DNA of 64,000 bases from Dermatophagoides farinae (Eukaryota; Arthropoda; Arachnida; Sarcoptiformes; Pyroglyphidae). A program made the position numbers and the translations under genes. Positions within the stretch are counted from its first letter, which is position 1. Each line of letters starts with the position of its first letter. Where the stretch lies: contig NC_134684.1 of the NCBI RefSeq assembly GCF_024713945.1, positions 1,717,001 through 1,781,000 on the forward strand. The letters run 5' to 3'. Of this stretch, positions 36,301-50,164 are shown piece by piece. Below the pieces are notes generated by a model. The model did no database searches. It saw only the letters and a list, made by a program, of their open reading frames with translations, and was not told the DNA's origin.

Positions 36301-39300
36301 TCAACAACAAACAACAAAGAACAACAACAACAACAAAGGGAACAAGAATCAATCGATTTTCATTAACCAGATCTAATAATAAAAATGTGGCACAAAATTC
36401 GATTGAAATAGAAAAAAAAACGAAGAGAACCACCAACACCTATATATTATTATTATTATTATCATTACCATTAGATAGTAGATTAGATTGATATATTACA
36501 TATATATAGAAAAATTGAGAATGAAAAAAAAACAAATTATAATGGGCACAATTTTTTTTCTGGTTCTCTACTTCTTTTTTTTCCCTTTCCATCATCATGA
36601 TTACCCCATGGAATGTGGAATGTTCGTGTGTGTGTATGTGTGTATGTACCAAACGTCAAGAATCTCAGGTTCAAAGCTCAAGCTGTGTGTGTTTGTATGT
36701 TTTTTTTCAATTAAAGCTCACACACCATTCATACATTATTCGATGATGATGATGATGATGATAATAATAAACGGGAACGACAATGAATTGAATGAATGAA
36801 TGAATGGATGAAATGAATTGAATGTAATGCACACAACGTAATGGATTGATAAAATGAACACAAAACAAAACAAAAAAAATGGAAAAAGATAGAGAAAAAA
36901 CTCAACAAAATGATCGGTTGATCGATTCAATAAATCACCTAATTTACACATACACACACACACACCATTCATAGACCTGAAAAAGAGAGAGAGAAAGAGA
37001 AAGATCAAACATAATTTCATTTCAAACATTGTTGGCCCCAACATATACAACACAATCAAGATGAATGAAATTGTTTGAAACCTTACCCAGATGAGAGAGA
37101 GAGAGATTCAATGAAGAAAAAAAACAGCACATAACAGCATAAAAGCTGACATATAATGGGGGGAAGAGAAAAGGGAAAGGAAATAATGATGATGATGATG
37201 ATGATGAAAATGATGATCATGGCTATTAGTTGAACCCCCTCACATGCACCCCCCCCACACACACACCAGAGAAAAAAAAGAGCAAAGGAAAATTGCTCGA
37301 TCCATAAATTTTGGAATAGATCCAGATTATGTTTGCATGGTGTGTTCGCACACATACACACACACGCAGACAATACGGTTTAGAATTGAAAGACCAGAAA
37401 TAAACCGGGTAAAACAAAATTATTATTATTATTATATTATATACAAGAGAGACAAGAGACACACCAATCAATTTTTTGTTCACACATAGCCAAACAAATC
37501 ACTAGAATACTTACTTCGCGGGAATTGCTTATTTAAGCACAAAAAAACTCAATTACACACACACACTATACAATAATTGATTGAACGACAAGAATTTTTT
37601 TTTGTTCTGGATAAAGAATCAAACAACGAATCAAAAAAAAAAATCCACATACGTTACATAACTAAATTATTACGTGCAAATTAAGTGCGAATAACCGTAC
37701 GGAATAACAAAAAAAAAGAAAAAGAAAAATTCTCAGTCTTTTGCGTTTGTGGAATCTGGAATTCAACAGTGAGAAAGAGAAAAAAAAATGATTGAGAGTT
37801 ATCCTGATAATAAAACATCAACAACAACAACAAAAATTGATGGCCTTTGTCTGGGTGGTGAGAATGTGTTTGATTCTCTCTCTCTCTCTCTGTCCTTTTA
37901 TTCTTTGATTTTGATTCGATTCGATTCGATTATTATGGCCCCTATGGTGGTGGTGGTGGTGGTGATGGTAATAATACTGGAATGGAATGTGTGTGGTGGC
38001 AAAGTACAAAAAAAAACAAACAAACAAATGAAAATGGTCGATTCTGGATACCCGAGATTCGTCATCATATATTCTATGAACATTATCAACAACAACAATG
38101 ATGTTGTGTCAAGTGTGTCAAGGCATGAAAAAAATATTAATTTTCTCTATATCTCTCTCTCTCTAATTTTTAAATTTTTTTTTTGCTATTTGAAAATATG
38201 CAAAAGAATGGAAAACGTTTGAAATTTTCGTTGACAATCAATTTAAATGAACGGAATGAATGAATGAAAAAAAATCCTTGACAATGGCAGCTGAAGCTAA
38301 ATGAAAAAAAAACAAAATTTTTTTATATGAATGAATCCATGAATTGCTGTAAAGTATTCGTTCGTGATCTATGATGATGATGATGATGATGGAGAAGAAA
38401 AAATAGGAATTCTATTTCTATCCATTGATCCATGAAAATTTCATTTCATTTTCATTTTTTTTTTTTGATTTCTACATATGGAACACACATGACTTAAAAG
38501 TGGAGAACAAAAAAAATTATTATCTTCCCTGAACACCACCGCCACCACCACCAACATCACCACCACAAAGCCTATTGAAAAAAATAAAGAAATTAATTCA
38601 TGAACAACAAAAAAAAAATTTGTAATTAATTATCATCATCATCATCATCATACAAACATTGGATGACAAGAACAAGCAAAAGAAAATTGAATCAATGCCT
38701 GTTGTTGATGATGACAAGGATGACAACACACACACACACACATGTGAAAGGCTCAGGTGTCTTGTTCATAATAATCATTATTTTTAATTAAAAAAAAAAA
38801 ATAAAATAAAATTAGCCATCTTGAATAACATAAAGGAATCAGATATGTATGTTTTGTAATAATAATAAGACAGGTAAAGCGATATTTCATATTTTTTTTT
38901 ATCCACACAAAATGAACCACAATGAAATGCATAATATTCTCTGGTTTATGGTGTTGTTGTTGCTGTTTATTCAACCGATTAAAATGTTGATTTTAAAAAT
39001 TGGCTAAACTGGTAGGTTTTTTAAAATGTAATTCATCAACAAACAAAGAGAGAGAGAGAGAGAAATGGCTCGATTTCACAAATCGATTTGGAAATGATCA
39101 ATAAATAATAATAAATAGTGATCAATTGAATGATAATAATCATTATAGATCTGAAACTCATCAGTATTGGTAATATTCTCTACTAATGAATTGAAAAAAT
39201 GAGTTAATGCAATTGTCTTTGACGAAACAATTATGATGATGATGGCAAACAAATATTGTGGCAATTGTGTGTGTGTGTGTGTTTATTCAACCAATCAATA

Positions 39301-41251
39301 TTGTATTGAAATGTCCAATGTTGACAAAAAATAAAAATTGGCAAACAATTAATCATAATCGATTGATTATCATCATCATCATCATTATTATTATTGTTGT
39401 TTAGCTTGGTTAAGCATTGATTTATTATTATTATAAGTAATAAAAAAAAATTAGCCACATCTTAATGATGATGATGACGTAAATTTTTTTTTTTTTTTTT
39501 TGCAAATTACAATGACGAAATTGAAGAGTTTTTTTTCACACTTGATCAGGATTAGATTCAACAACAACAACCACAAAAAAATCTCGTTAATATTCGAGCG
39601 ATGGAAAGGGTGATAATTGAGTTTTTAAAAAAAAACGAGAGAGGTAGAGAGAGAGAGAAACTGCATTCACATGCAAAAGATGAAACAATTATCGAATGAT
39701 TGAATCGTAATATAATGTGAACGTCATTTCATCTTTAAATGGCATATAATAATAATAATAATCATCATCATCAAATGGTAAACGTCAATTTTTATTAATC
39801 CATGCATAAAAAAAATACATACAAGGCGATTATACATATCGACGACGATTTGATTTGATTCAAAACATTCATTTCGAATCTATAGCTTCTTCATTTATTT
39901 ATCGAATTCATCCTGCCCTTGTGTATGCTTGTTTCAATCATAATCAAATCGTTAGAATTATTCAAAAAAGGCAAGTTTATTCAACTTTTTTTTCTGATCA
40001 ATTGATAAGATGATGATGATGATGCGCATAGTGTCTCTTATATTTATTTATTTGTTCGATATCAGCTTGATTATTAGAGATATGTATATCCCAGAGGGAA
40101 AAATTATTGAAATAGGTATATATTTTGATAGTCAATTATATATATAGGTGCATATTTAATCATCAAATTAATCATCAAATTTGTTGACCATTAGTTAGTT
40201 GAATGGAGAAAAAAATGAAAAAAAACAGAGCATATTGAATTAAACGAAAGCAAAAAAAAACGAAATAACACAGACACAGATTATTATATGGACAAAGACA
40301 TGATCATCATCATCTATCGATTAAATCGATTGGATTGATTTACAAAATTTTTTTTTCTAATTTCGCCGTAGTAAAATACATTGAATTTTGAAAACAAATT
40401 GAATACCTGCAAGATAATGACGATTAAAATTAAATCGTTTGTATTGAGAACAAAAAAAAATAAAAATTTCGACAAGGCGTATACCTTTAATCAGCTTTAC
40501 ATTTTCAAAAAGTAAAAATCCTATCAAATTGAATTTTTCCTTTTCGTTGATTGTCTAATGAATTGAAATGATGAATATCAAATTGAATCGAAACGAAACG
40601 AAACGATGGATAAACTAATTTAATTGAAATCAAAATTTTTTAGCTATATATACCCAATTATCACACTTATGTGTAGTGAAACAAAAAATTTGTCTAATTT
40701 GTGTATAGAGATGAGAAAAAATAAAATTCAAAGAGCACCTTAGTTTGGCGTTTTTATTGACGTGAATATCAGGGTATTTCAATCAAATATATAGTATCAT
40801 CAGTATCATTTAAATTGGTAATCATCAAGAATTGAATAAGGATATTGAGATAAACTAATTTAACTTTAATCATGAATTCATCATGTTGGATGATGATGAT
40901 GATGATGGTTTGGTATGCAAATGCATCATTCAGTTCATCATCATATTCATCTTTGACAAGACACACACACATAGGTAAAAAAAATTACCAACCAAATACC
41001 AAAACACATGAATAGAGATTGGAAGTTCTAGAATGAACCATGATGCCATGATGATATGATCGATTGAATCATGGCAAACTTGAAGTATACAAAAAAAGAA
41101 AGAAAAAGATCTATACATAGAACCTAATTTTTGCAGATACCACAATAAACAACAGCATACACACACAGAGAGACAGCAACCATCACAATCATTATTATTA
41201 AGCCAATAATAATAATAATAATAAAAATACCTGAAACTCTGACAGCCATGA

Positions 41252-41283
<32 letters not shown>

Positions 41284-42170
41284 GGCTATTTTTGCAATAT
41301 AGAAAAATTTCACAGAATGAATATGGTTATGTTTATGCATACAATTTTTTTTTCTCTGTATATGATAAATCACGACAATGAAGATTTGAATGAAAAAAAA
41401 ATCATCATGTATATATAAGGATTATCTTTCTTTATTGGAAATCTAATAATTTTTCTTTTCTTTTCTTTTCTTTTTCTCTCGTTGACCCGAATGATGATGA
41501 TGATGACAAAGTGCAAGTGGATGGATTTTTTTATTTATCACTAGAAATCAATCATATATCAGATGCAAAAATGTGTTACAATGTATACTGAAATTGAATA
41601 TTTTTTTTCATTCATTTTGGTTGATTACTATGATCAATGGATAGGAAATGGGAAACAAAACAAAAAACCATCCATCCCCAGAATCAGCATTGGATTTGGT
41701 GTTGCTGGTTGTGGTGGTGATGGTGGTGAAAAAAGGGATAATTTAATTTGTTATCAAAATTTTATAATCACATCATTCATTCATTCTATATATTCGCTTA
41801 CCATTCATCATTATTTTCAATCAAAATTTTTTTTTTCGTTCTATTCAATTTTGAAATGTCAGAGTAAAAGAAAAAAAAACACATGGATCGATTTTACATA
41901 TTTTTAGGTGCATACAGATACACACACACGCACACATATATCATTCAAATCTATGATTGAGATAAGATTGTGGTAGCGAGAAGAAAAAAACGGTCAAAAA
42001 TTCGGGAATTCAAGTAAAAAAAAAAACAATGAATACAAGGTGGTCTTGGAAGAAAATAATAATTTATAATGCTCCAAGTTTATGCTGTCGCACCAATCAT
42101 ACGGTATCAATCATCATCATCTTGATGTTGTTTGATCTGTAATGAATTGTGTTTTTTTTTGGTTGTAGGT

Positions 42171-42216
42171 AAAAATCTCGAAAACCAAAAACCGCGAAAA
42201 CAAAAACCGCGAAAAC
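42171..42216. repeat. Short 15-bp tandem repeat with CCGCG core
   Basis: Two exact units AAAAACCGCGAAAAC (42187-42201 and 42202-42216) follow a diverged unit with TCTCG in place of CCGCG at 42171-42186. The CpG-bearing core is unusual for this AT-rich window. Confidence 0.85.
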
Positions 42217-42618
42217 CTTTGCAATAAATTCGTTTGATTTGTATTTGTTGGATGACCTAAAAAAAAACACTGATTCTATTTGGTCTATTCATAAATTTTG
42301 TATTCATAAATATTGTTTTTTCATGTTTGTTTTTGCATTTATCCTGTTCCGTTTTTTTCTAAATTATTGAAAACTTATTATTTGTTTTCGAAATCTCTCA
42401 TTGAAAAAACCATATTTGCTTATTTCGAATTTAATGTTTTTGTATTTTTCTCATGGAAAAATTTGTGTTTTTGACTCATTTGTAATTTGTAGTTTTGTTT
42501 GGGTTCTGATTAATTGTGTGTGTGTTTTTTTTTAAATTTAATTGTAACTAACAATCGGTAAGAAATTGTAATATTAATATATATTTGTATTTGTATGTTT
42601 AACTTATTTATATTTTTA

Positions 42619-42786
42619 TCCTTAGTAATAAAGATCACACATTCTTAATCTGATAATCTGTTTTGTAACAACAAAATGCTGCGAACAAAAATCTTTATAA
42701 TCCTTAGTAATAAAGATCACACATTCTTAATCTGATAATCTGTTTTGTAACAACAAAATGCTGCGAACAAAAATCTTTATAATCCT
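42619..42786. repeat. Exact 82-bp tandem duplication
   Basis: The segment from 42619 to 42700 is repeated exactly from 42701 to 42782, and the first four bases of a third copy follow at 42783-42786. The unit is not a microsatellite. It contains ATAAAGATCACACATTC and AACAAAATGCTGCGAAC. Identity of the copies implies a recent duplication or an assembly duplication. Confidence 0.93.
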
Positions 42787-44043
42787 CAATCTTTTAAATT
42801 TGTTTGTCATTTAGATTCACAAGAATTAGAAATTGATTCATTATTCACGTCAACTGAAATAGTAAAAAGCGAAAAATGGAAATACTTAAAAGAGAGAGAT
42901 ATCAACAACAAAACTTCGACAAAAAGCCACCAAGTTTCCTGATTAATTTGAATTTGATCTCGATATCGATTGTTGTAATTTCGATGATCGATAAAATATT
43001 AATAACCATTTTGTAATTGGATAAAAATAATTTTCAAACAAATTATTTATCAAATCATTGATCATTGTTTTTGTATATATGAAAAAAAAAGAATCTAATT
43101 GCTTGAAATTCTTTGAAAATAAACAAATAAAAATTGTGAATTCAAAGTTGACAATTGTTGAAAAATTATTAATTTATCTGTTACCATCAACTTAATAATA
43201 ATTGGACTACCATCATCAATTGATGTGTGGTTATCCTGGATTTAATTAATTTGTTTTCAGCTAAGAAATTAATTTTCTTTTTTCTCTCTCCATTTTCTTC
43301 CTTTCTTTCTATATATATAGACAGCTGGTGAAAGAGAATGTGTATGTATTTTTGAATTGTAGTTGTTGTTGTTGTGGCTGTTGTTGTTGTTGATTCGTTT
43401 TGGTCGTCATCTTCATCCATCAATAATGAGGAAAAGAAGAAAAAAAAATTGACTCGTCTGAAAGTCAAAAGCAAAAAAAAAATGATTGGATGATCATCAT
43501 CATCATTCAAATGATGGCTTAGTTTTGGAAATTCTCAAATTCCTTGGCCATGGTGGTGGTAGTGGTGGTGGTGGTATGCTCTGCAATTTCTTCAACCAAC
43601 AAAAAAAATTGGTATAGGCAATAGGTTTTTTTTTCCTATTTTCCAATCATCATCATCATTTTTCATTGTCCATTGATGTACAACAATGATTACTGCTGCT
43701 GATGCTGCCATAGCTATTGGTTGTTGTTGACCAGGCGTGGCACATTCAAGCTATAAACGTTTGGCAGCTGACGATTTTTTTTTTCTAGAAAAAAAAATTT
43801 TGTTTTTCGACATTTTTTCGTTTCTACATTCATTTTACTATGCTGGTTGGTATATGACTGAATGACTGACTGACACACACACACACTCACACGCCTTCAC
43901 GTATATTTCACCTATGTGGTTCTATGTGTTTGGTTTATTTGTGTTGGCCGTGTGTTAGATTTCTTTTTTTTTTCACTGTCAAAAATTCAAATTCATCAAT
44001 TCAAAAATGAAAGAAGTGAAAAAAAACAGAGCAATCAACATTC

Positions 44044-44081
<38 letters not shown>

Positions 44082-44471
44082 CACAACGACAACAAACACC
44101 TAATGTTTAGGCCCTAGTGCCATTTGGGCCATATATACAACAACAAAAAAAAATTGAACAACCAAAACAACAATAGAGATAAAAAAACCAAGCAAAACAA
44201 ATGAACAAAAGCAAAACGAAAACGAACAAAATCACCAAAGAGTCACCCAAATAATCATTGTGTCTGTGTGAGTGTGTGTGTGTGTGTGTGTGGGATATTT
44301 GTTGCCAGAAAAAAAACTGTTCAAAATTTGTAACAATCAGGAAACCCGAATGTTAGAGAGAGAAAAAACACATTTTTCTTTTATAGATTTATGGGTGAAA
44401 AAAAAAATTTTCTTGACAAAATCGACATTTGTATTCAAAAAATGTATTGTAAAACATGACTACAAACCACA

Positions 44472-44502
<31 letters not shown>

Positions 44503-46642
44503 AACGTACAAAAAAAATATCGATCTCGTAGATAACAAACAACAACAAAAGGGACAAAAAAAATGTAAATGTGTCCAAACAAACTGGCAAAAAAAAAATG
44601 TATGGGCCACCAGCCCAATAATTGACAATTATTGTTATTTTGTTAAGAAAAAGTCAATGATAACCCGATACATAATTGTTTGTTTATTTATACATGCATA
44701 AAAATTGTAATCTGGTATACTATTAGAGTGTTAATAAGTTTAATATTTATATAGTAATGATGATTATTATCATTATCATCATCATTATTATTACCATCAT
44801 CATTATCTTCATCATCATCATTGAAACATTATTATATTGGCCATTCTAAAATGTTATTTTTTTTCGTATGGCATCCACATATATATGATCATCATCATTA
44901 ATGTGGTGATTTTGATGTTGGTGGTGGTGGTGGTAAATTTCTTCATTATTATAACATAAAAATTTTAACATAATTATTATGTATCAATCAATAAGTTGAG
45001 ATGTTCATTTTCATTTTCATATCTATACCATAACAAATTATCGTCGACTGAGGAATTAATGAATGAAGGAAATGAAATGAATTCACATATTGTACATTCA
45101 TGTTGATTATAGTAACATCAAACGAATTGTCATTGCATATACTATATATGTGCGGTTGGCTGACTATAATTTACTGGTGGTTGGTTGGTTGTTGTTTGAA
45201 ATGGAATGAAATACAAAGTTTTTTTTTGAAAAAAAAACAACAAAAACTATTTGAACAGATGTGTAACAGGATGGATAGATAATCATCATCTATATCAGCT
45301 ACGAATAATAAAATGTAGTTATTATTATTGAATAACTAACATTGAAATACTTGGTCCATCATCATCATCATCATGATCATTCGATTCATCGATCGAATCA
45401 ACATCTTTATAAATTTAACAAAATTGACTTTTTTTTCGCTGCTGCTGTCGAATCGAAGGTCATCATCATTTGTAATAGATGTGATGGTGGACATACAACA
45501 TATCAATCGATCAATAGAGAGAGAGAGAGAGCGAGAGAGAGAGAGCAGAAGGAACTCTATAGGCACTCTATATGATGATTTACAATCAAATTCAATTCAA
45601 TTCGATTCAATTCATCGATCAGCATTCATAGAATTTGATTGGTGCAACCAACATCATCATCATTGAAAATATAGATAAAATAAAATTTCGTGAGTTTGTC
45701 TAATGAATATGTTGTGTGTGTGTGTGTCTGTATACCTTTCTCCTCTTATTCTTATTTCAAGATGATGATGATGATGATGAGAAAAATGAACATTCACTTC
45801 GACCATGGTCTCTGTGTGTGTGTGTGTGTGTGTTAGCCATCGATGATGAATTGTCTGTTTGACTGTTGCTGCCTTCATTGTAATTGAGTTTTAAGTTTAT
45901 TTAGTTTTTTTTCTACCAGAAAATAAAAATTAAAAGAAAAGAAACCGAAAAGCTAGCAAACAGAATTGTGAAAACAGGTAAAAACAGCAAAAGAAAATGA
46001 TAGAGAGAGAGAGAGGCCAAATTGAAATATTTCGGGTGAAATCCGAAGAATGAATGAGATACACTTAAATCTGTGTGCGTGTGTGTGTATAGCCCTCAAA
46101 CGAACAAGAACAAGAAAGTCATCATCATCATCATTGAATGTGTGATGGTCATCAACATCATCATCATCATCATCATCAGTTGTTGTTGTTATTTCAATTT
46201 TTTTTTAGCTAGTCCATAATTTAATGAAAATGGCTACACACACACACACAACACTTATGTGGTATGACATCGAAAAAAAATGTATACAGTGAAAAAACGA
46301 ATAAGAAAAAAACCAAATTAGCGAGGTGTGTTTGTTTCGGTATTTTTTACGAAAATTCATCATCAATCGATCGATTCGTTATTTTCATTGAGAGTCCCTT
46401 TCCACACACACACTATAAGAATCTCCGAACAAACCGATCAACATTCTTGATGATGATTTAGATGTATGGTTTTTTTTCATTTATTTTCAAAACTTGAATG
46501 ATGGTCATCATCCATTTTTGAATGTTTTCATTTTCATTTTCATCATCACCAATCACCAAACACGGTCAAATTTTTTTTTTGTTCTTAAACAAAAGCAAGA
46601 TAGCTCACACACACACACACACACACAAATAAAACTTTCAAC

Positions 46643-46673
<31 letters not shown>

Positions 46674-49267
46674 GGCGTAACCTCAACAAAAAAACGAAAT
46701 CGTGAACATTATATAAAATGTCTTGGCTACACCAAACTATATATATATAACATCGAGACAAACGGAAAGAAAAAAAAATTTCTTCATTTTTCTTACAGAT
46801 AATTGAAATTTTGAAACAAAAATAAAGTTAGCAACAACCAAAGAAAAAAATGTTGACGAAAAGCCATGGACAAATAATAATAATGTTATCATTCTAGATG
46901 ATGTTGTTTTTTCGGTTTGTGTGTGTGTGTTATGTGTGTGTAAATAGAGATCATCACTTGTTCGATGATCAGAAAATGAAAAATTTTCTTCTTTTTTCTT
47001 GACGAAAAAAAAAAACACAAAATAAAGTAAAACCTATATTCATAGATCAATTCAATTTTTTTTTTTCATTCAAGAAATGAATTTAAACAAAAAAAAATCA
47101 AACAAACAAACAAACAGACAAAAAAAACAACAAGTCCGCTATGCAGGTGTTCAAAAAAAAATCATTATTTGTATCCTATCTCTATCTCATCATCATCATC
47201 ATCACTCGAAACAACAACAACAAGAAGCTTCTTCATTTCATTATTTTGGCCACACATGAATGAAAGGATAATAGATTGGATTCGAATGCTTTGTATGAAA
47301 AGAAACTTTACGAAAAAAAAACAAAAAAAAATCCTTTTTTTAAGCATCAATCCATTCAACCAATAAATGACGGCAACATCAGCAGCAGCAGCAGGAGGGA
47401 TTAGATTTGAATTTAGAGATTTGTTGTTGTTGTCGTTGTTGTTGTTGTTGAATATTTTCTAATAAATGATTAAATTTGAAAAAAAATCAAAAACAACAAC
47501 AATATCATGTTTTTTTTTTTTTTGATTTACGATTGATCACTCACTGTAAATTCACAAAAAAAACAGACATGGTGTGAATTTGAAAGTGAAAATATATCAA
47601 ATAATTCGTTGAAGATTATGACGATGATGATGATGATGATATGAAATGACATCGAATCAAATAGAAAATAAAAATGATGACATGAAAATTAATTGCTTGC
47701 TTGATCATAAAATGAAATTGGAAAATATTTTCAAAAAAAAAATTGCAAAATAATACCAATTTCACAATACATAAATTCTTTGTGAATTGAATGTATTGAA
47801 AACAAAAAATTGATGAAATTCGTGATTGATTTTTCATCTTCCTGGATTCACCATATAAAAACCTGGTTTGATAAGATGATAATATTTGTATTTTTAGCCA
47901 ATCAATCATATGTATGTAGATAAAATAAGTAATGTTTATCATCATCACGTTCAAATTACGATTATAGATAGATTTGAAAACAAATTTATCACAAGATACT
48001 GAAAATTTATATCTTATGATGATGATGATGATGATGGTTTTTTTCGGGATATAGATTGATTTGGATATAACGAAAGAGTGAAAAAACAAATACACGTTTT
48101 TGTTGTTGTTGTTGTTGATGGTGGTGGTGGTGGTGGTGGTGCTTGGACCAACAAAAGCAATATTCATCCATCATGAATTTGAATCAAGAACAACAACAAC
48201 AACAACAACAACAATAATAAATAAAACAAATAAGTTGATATCTGAATATCTGGATTCACATTGATGATGGTGATGATGATGACAGCATCAATAATTGTTA
48301 GTTCACGATTTTCTTTCTTTCTTCTTGCTGAGAGCTTTGTTTCAATTTCATTCAATTCAATTCACATAAATTCAACATCTCGATACAATTTCACATGAAA
48401 CATGGATATATTGAATTTGTTTATAGGATGTGAGTGTGTATGTTGTTGTTGTTGTTTGTAGACAATAAATTGTAGTGGTTTCACATATTTCTACTTTTTT
48501 TTCTATTTTGGATTGATGATGATTGAATGAAATGAGGAAAAATGGAAGTTATATATTTCTTCTTACAATAGATTTGTGAATAATTGATGTCTTTGATTGT
48601 TGTTGATGGTGTAAATGAAATTGAAAAAAAAAATTTTTTAATTTATTTCTTGTGTTTGCCATATCATTTGGCACACACACACACACAATTATAATCTTAT
48701 CATCATTTTGTTTTGTTTGGATGAAAAGTAGATACAATAGATGATAGTGTTTGTGTGTGTGGCAAAATGGCCAAATGGCCATCGTTCGATGATTAATCTC
48801 ATCATCAAAGTGTGGCCATCGCGTTTTTTGTTGCTGCTGTTGTTGTTGTTGTTTTTGTTGCTGTTCCGGATTTTCTTGAAACACATTCTTGTTTTGTGGC
48901 TTGTTGATTTTACAATCGGTCATTTTTCATTTGTTTATTTTTTCGTTGTGTTTTATTGTTTTTGAAATTGATGATTATTTTTTTTGTTGAATCTTCGAAT
49001 CGATCATTGAATAATAATATGTCATTCGATAAAAAACAATTTGCCTTCTTTCAATCGGCTTGAATCGTTTCCAAAAAAAAAATCTACAGATGAAAATTGT
49101 AATTAAAAACAAAAATAAATAAATGATTTATTGATGAGATATGGGAACATTTTTTTTTTGATTGAATTTGATTTAATCAAAAATTTTGACGAAAAATTCA
49201 AGGTTTATTTAAAAAAAATTCGAATCCTAACAAATTAAATTAATTCAGTAAATGGACGCCATCCATT

Positions 49268-49303
49268 GACACATCTTGAAATCATGTGTCGAACATCATG
49301 TTC
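49268..49303. promoter_or_regulatory. Two adjacent short inverted repeats upstream of MRPS26
   Basis: GACACAT (49268-49274) and ATGTGTC (49284-49290) are exact reverse complements. They are followed at once by GAACATCATGTTC (49291-49303), a perfect inverted repeat of GAACA/TGTTC with 3-bp spacing. They lie 127-162 bp before the MRPS26 ATG in unique sequence. A factor-binding role is only a suggestion. Confidence 0.35.
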
Positions 49304-49429
49304 ATACGTTGCAATTTTTTTGGTTTGTATATGCCTGGTTTATACCTTCACAAATATTACATGTGATTTTTGTTCATTTTGGAATCAATCAATATTCCAA
49401 ATTTTTCATTATATGGACACAAAAAGAAA

Positions 49430-50164
49430 ATGTTTTCATTGAAAACACAATTGAATCTTGTAACAAAACAAACCTTCATACAATCGGTTCGATATGGACT
49501 TAAATATAAACGAAAAGAACCATTTCGTAAGCCAATTTGGCAGCCTATTGCTCCATCTAAATTATATCGTATTCGAAAAAAAGAAGAAATGTCTGAACAA
49601 GAAAAAAAACAACGAGAACATCTTGAATATACTTATAATGTAAATATAAAATCAATCAAACAATTTTTACATCAAGAATTCTATTTACCAATTGTCAATG
49701 CTGAACAAGGTGGATCGAATGAATTCGTTCATGAAGAAGAAGAATTGGAAAAAGCTATGATTGAAAATGATCGTGAAAATCAACGGGTAGCAGCAATGCG
49801 TGAAGAACGATTGAAATTATTTCAACAGGAATTGGATGCAAAAATGATGGCAATGAAAATTCAACAAGAAGAAGAAAAACGTCAGATTGGCGAACAATTT
49901 GATCAGATTGTTAGTCAAGAAATCGAACGATCCAAAACGTATATAACACGAGATAATATTGATGCCAAGATTGATGAAGTTCTTACACATCAAACTAATT
50001 ATGATTATGCTATCGATGTGAATGGTAGAATCATCTTTGATGGATCATTACATCCATATGCATTACGACCTAAAGCTGTACCTGAAACTAGTAGCCAAAC
50101 TGATGAATATCAGTCATTAGATTCGAAAAAACCTGTTTATTTGAAAGCGAAAAAACTTTTCTAA
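49430..50164 (+). CDS. MRPS26: Mitochondrial small-subunit ribosomal protein mS26 (MRPS26)
   Basis: A single-exon gene of 244 residues. mS26 is a metazoan-type component of the mitochondrial ribosome small subunit. The start is ATG 49430: the frame reads further upstream only through a TTG, and from this ATG the N-terminus (MFSLKTQLNLVTKQTF) is basic and free of acidic residues, as expected of a mitochondrial presequence. A long Glu/Gln/Arg/Lys-rich coiled-coil region spans about residues 100-175. The family's C-terminal signature follows, here TYITRDNIDAKIDEVL then NYDYAIDVNGRII, matching the FITRENLEARVEAAL / NYNWAI block of vertebrate mS26. The protein is longer than human mS26 (about 205) because of an extended C-terminus. 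PWP1 follows 215 bp downstream on the same strand. Confidence 0.85.
   Translation: MFSLKTQLNLVTKQTFIQSVRYGLKYKRKEPFRKPIWQPIAPSKLYRIRKKEEMSEQEKKQREHLEYTYNVNIKSIKQFLHQEFYLPIVNAEQGGSNEFVHEEEELEKAMIENDRENQRVAAMREERLKLFQQELDAKMMAMKIQQEEEKRQIGEQFDQIVSQEIERSKTYITRDNIDAKIDEVLTHQTNYDYAIDVNGRIIFDGSLHPYALRPKAVPETSSQTDEYQSLDSKKPVYLKAKKLF

Larger units (their letters stand above)
20124..42160. other. Gene desert between engrailed and MRPS26, left and middle part
   Basis: About 22 kb without a credible gene. It is dense with (ATC)n/(GAT)n, (CA)n/(TG)n, (AAC)n/(TTG)n, GA tracts and homopolymers. Longer arrays are (TG)n at 20487-20512, (ATC)15 at 21686-21730, (ATC)n at 23733-23763, (GACT)n at 23830-23852, (TG)n near 25490-25517, (CA)n near 30353-30389 and (TG)n near 32456-32476. 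More unique, GC-richer stretches are near 26580-27000, 28940-28970 and 29930-30010. Long open frames here encode Phe/Ile/His/Asn/Ser runs from the repeats and have no recognisable domain. Confidence 0.65.
42161..49429. other. Gene desert, right part, up to MRPS26
   Basis: The stretch 42160-43150 is unusually poor in ATC/CA microsatellites and carries the two local tandem repeats listed separately. The rest returns to repeat-rich sequence: (CA)n near 44046-44079, (TG)n near 44272-44292, GA tracts near 45515-45545, a 26-A run at 46643-46668, and a TTG run followed by a GGT run near 48100-48140. The last 200 bp before MRPS26 are unique and may hold its promoter. I see no coding gene. Confidence 0.65.

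Noticed and set aside
36660-36690. Possible tRNA B-box (GGTTCAAAGCTC)
   Set aside because: No A-box or cloverleaf arms are found around it. No other convincing tRNA was seen in the window.
37788-38222. 144-codon plus-strand open frame
   Set aside because: It is composed of Ser/Leu runs from TC repeats and Val runs from GGT repeats, with no domain and a stop-rich neighbourhood.
42619-42786. CRISPR-like or satellite array
   Set aside because: It is a simple two-copy tandem duplication without spacers, in a eukaryotic context.
47616-48167. 183-codon minus-strand open frame
   Set aside because: Its ends are microsatellite (Thr/Asn and Ser runs) and the middle is Ile/Phe/Tyr-rich without a domain, as expected for AT-rich non-coding DNA.
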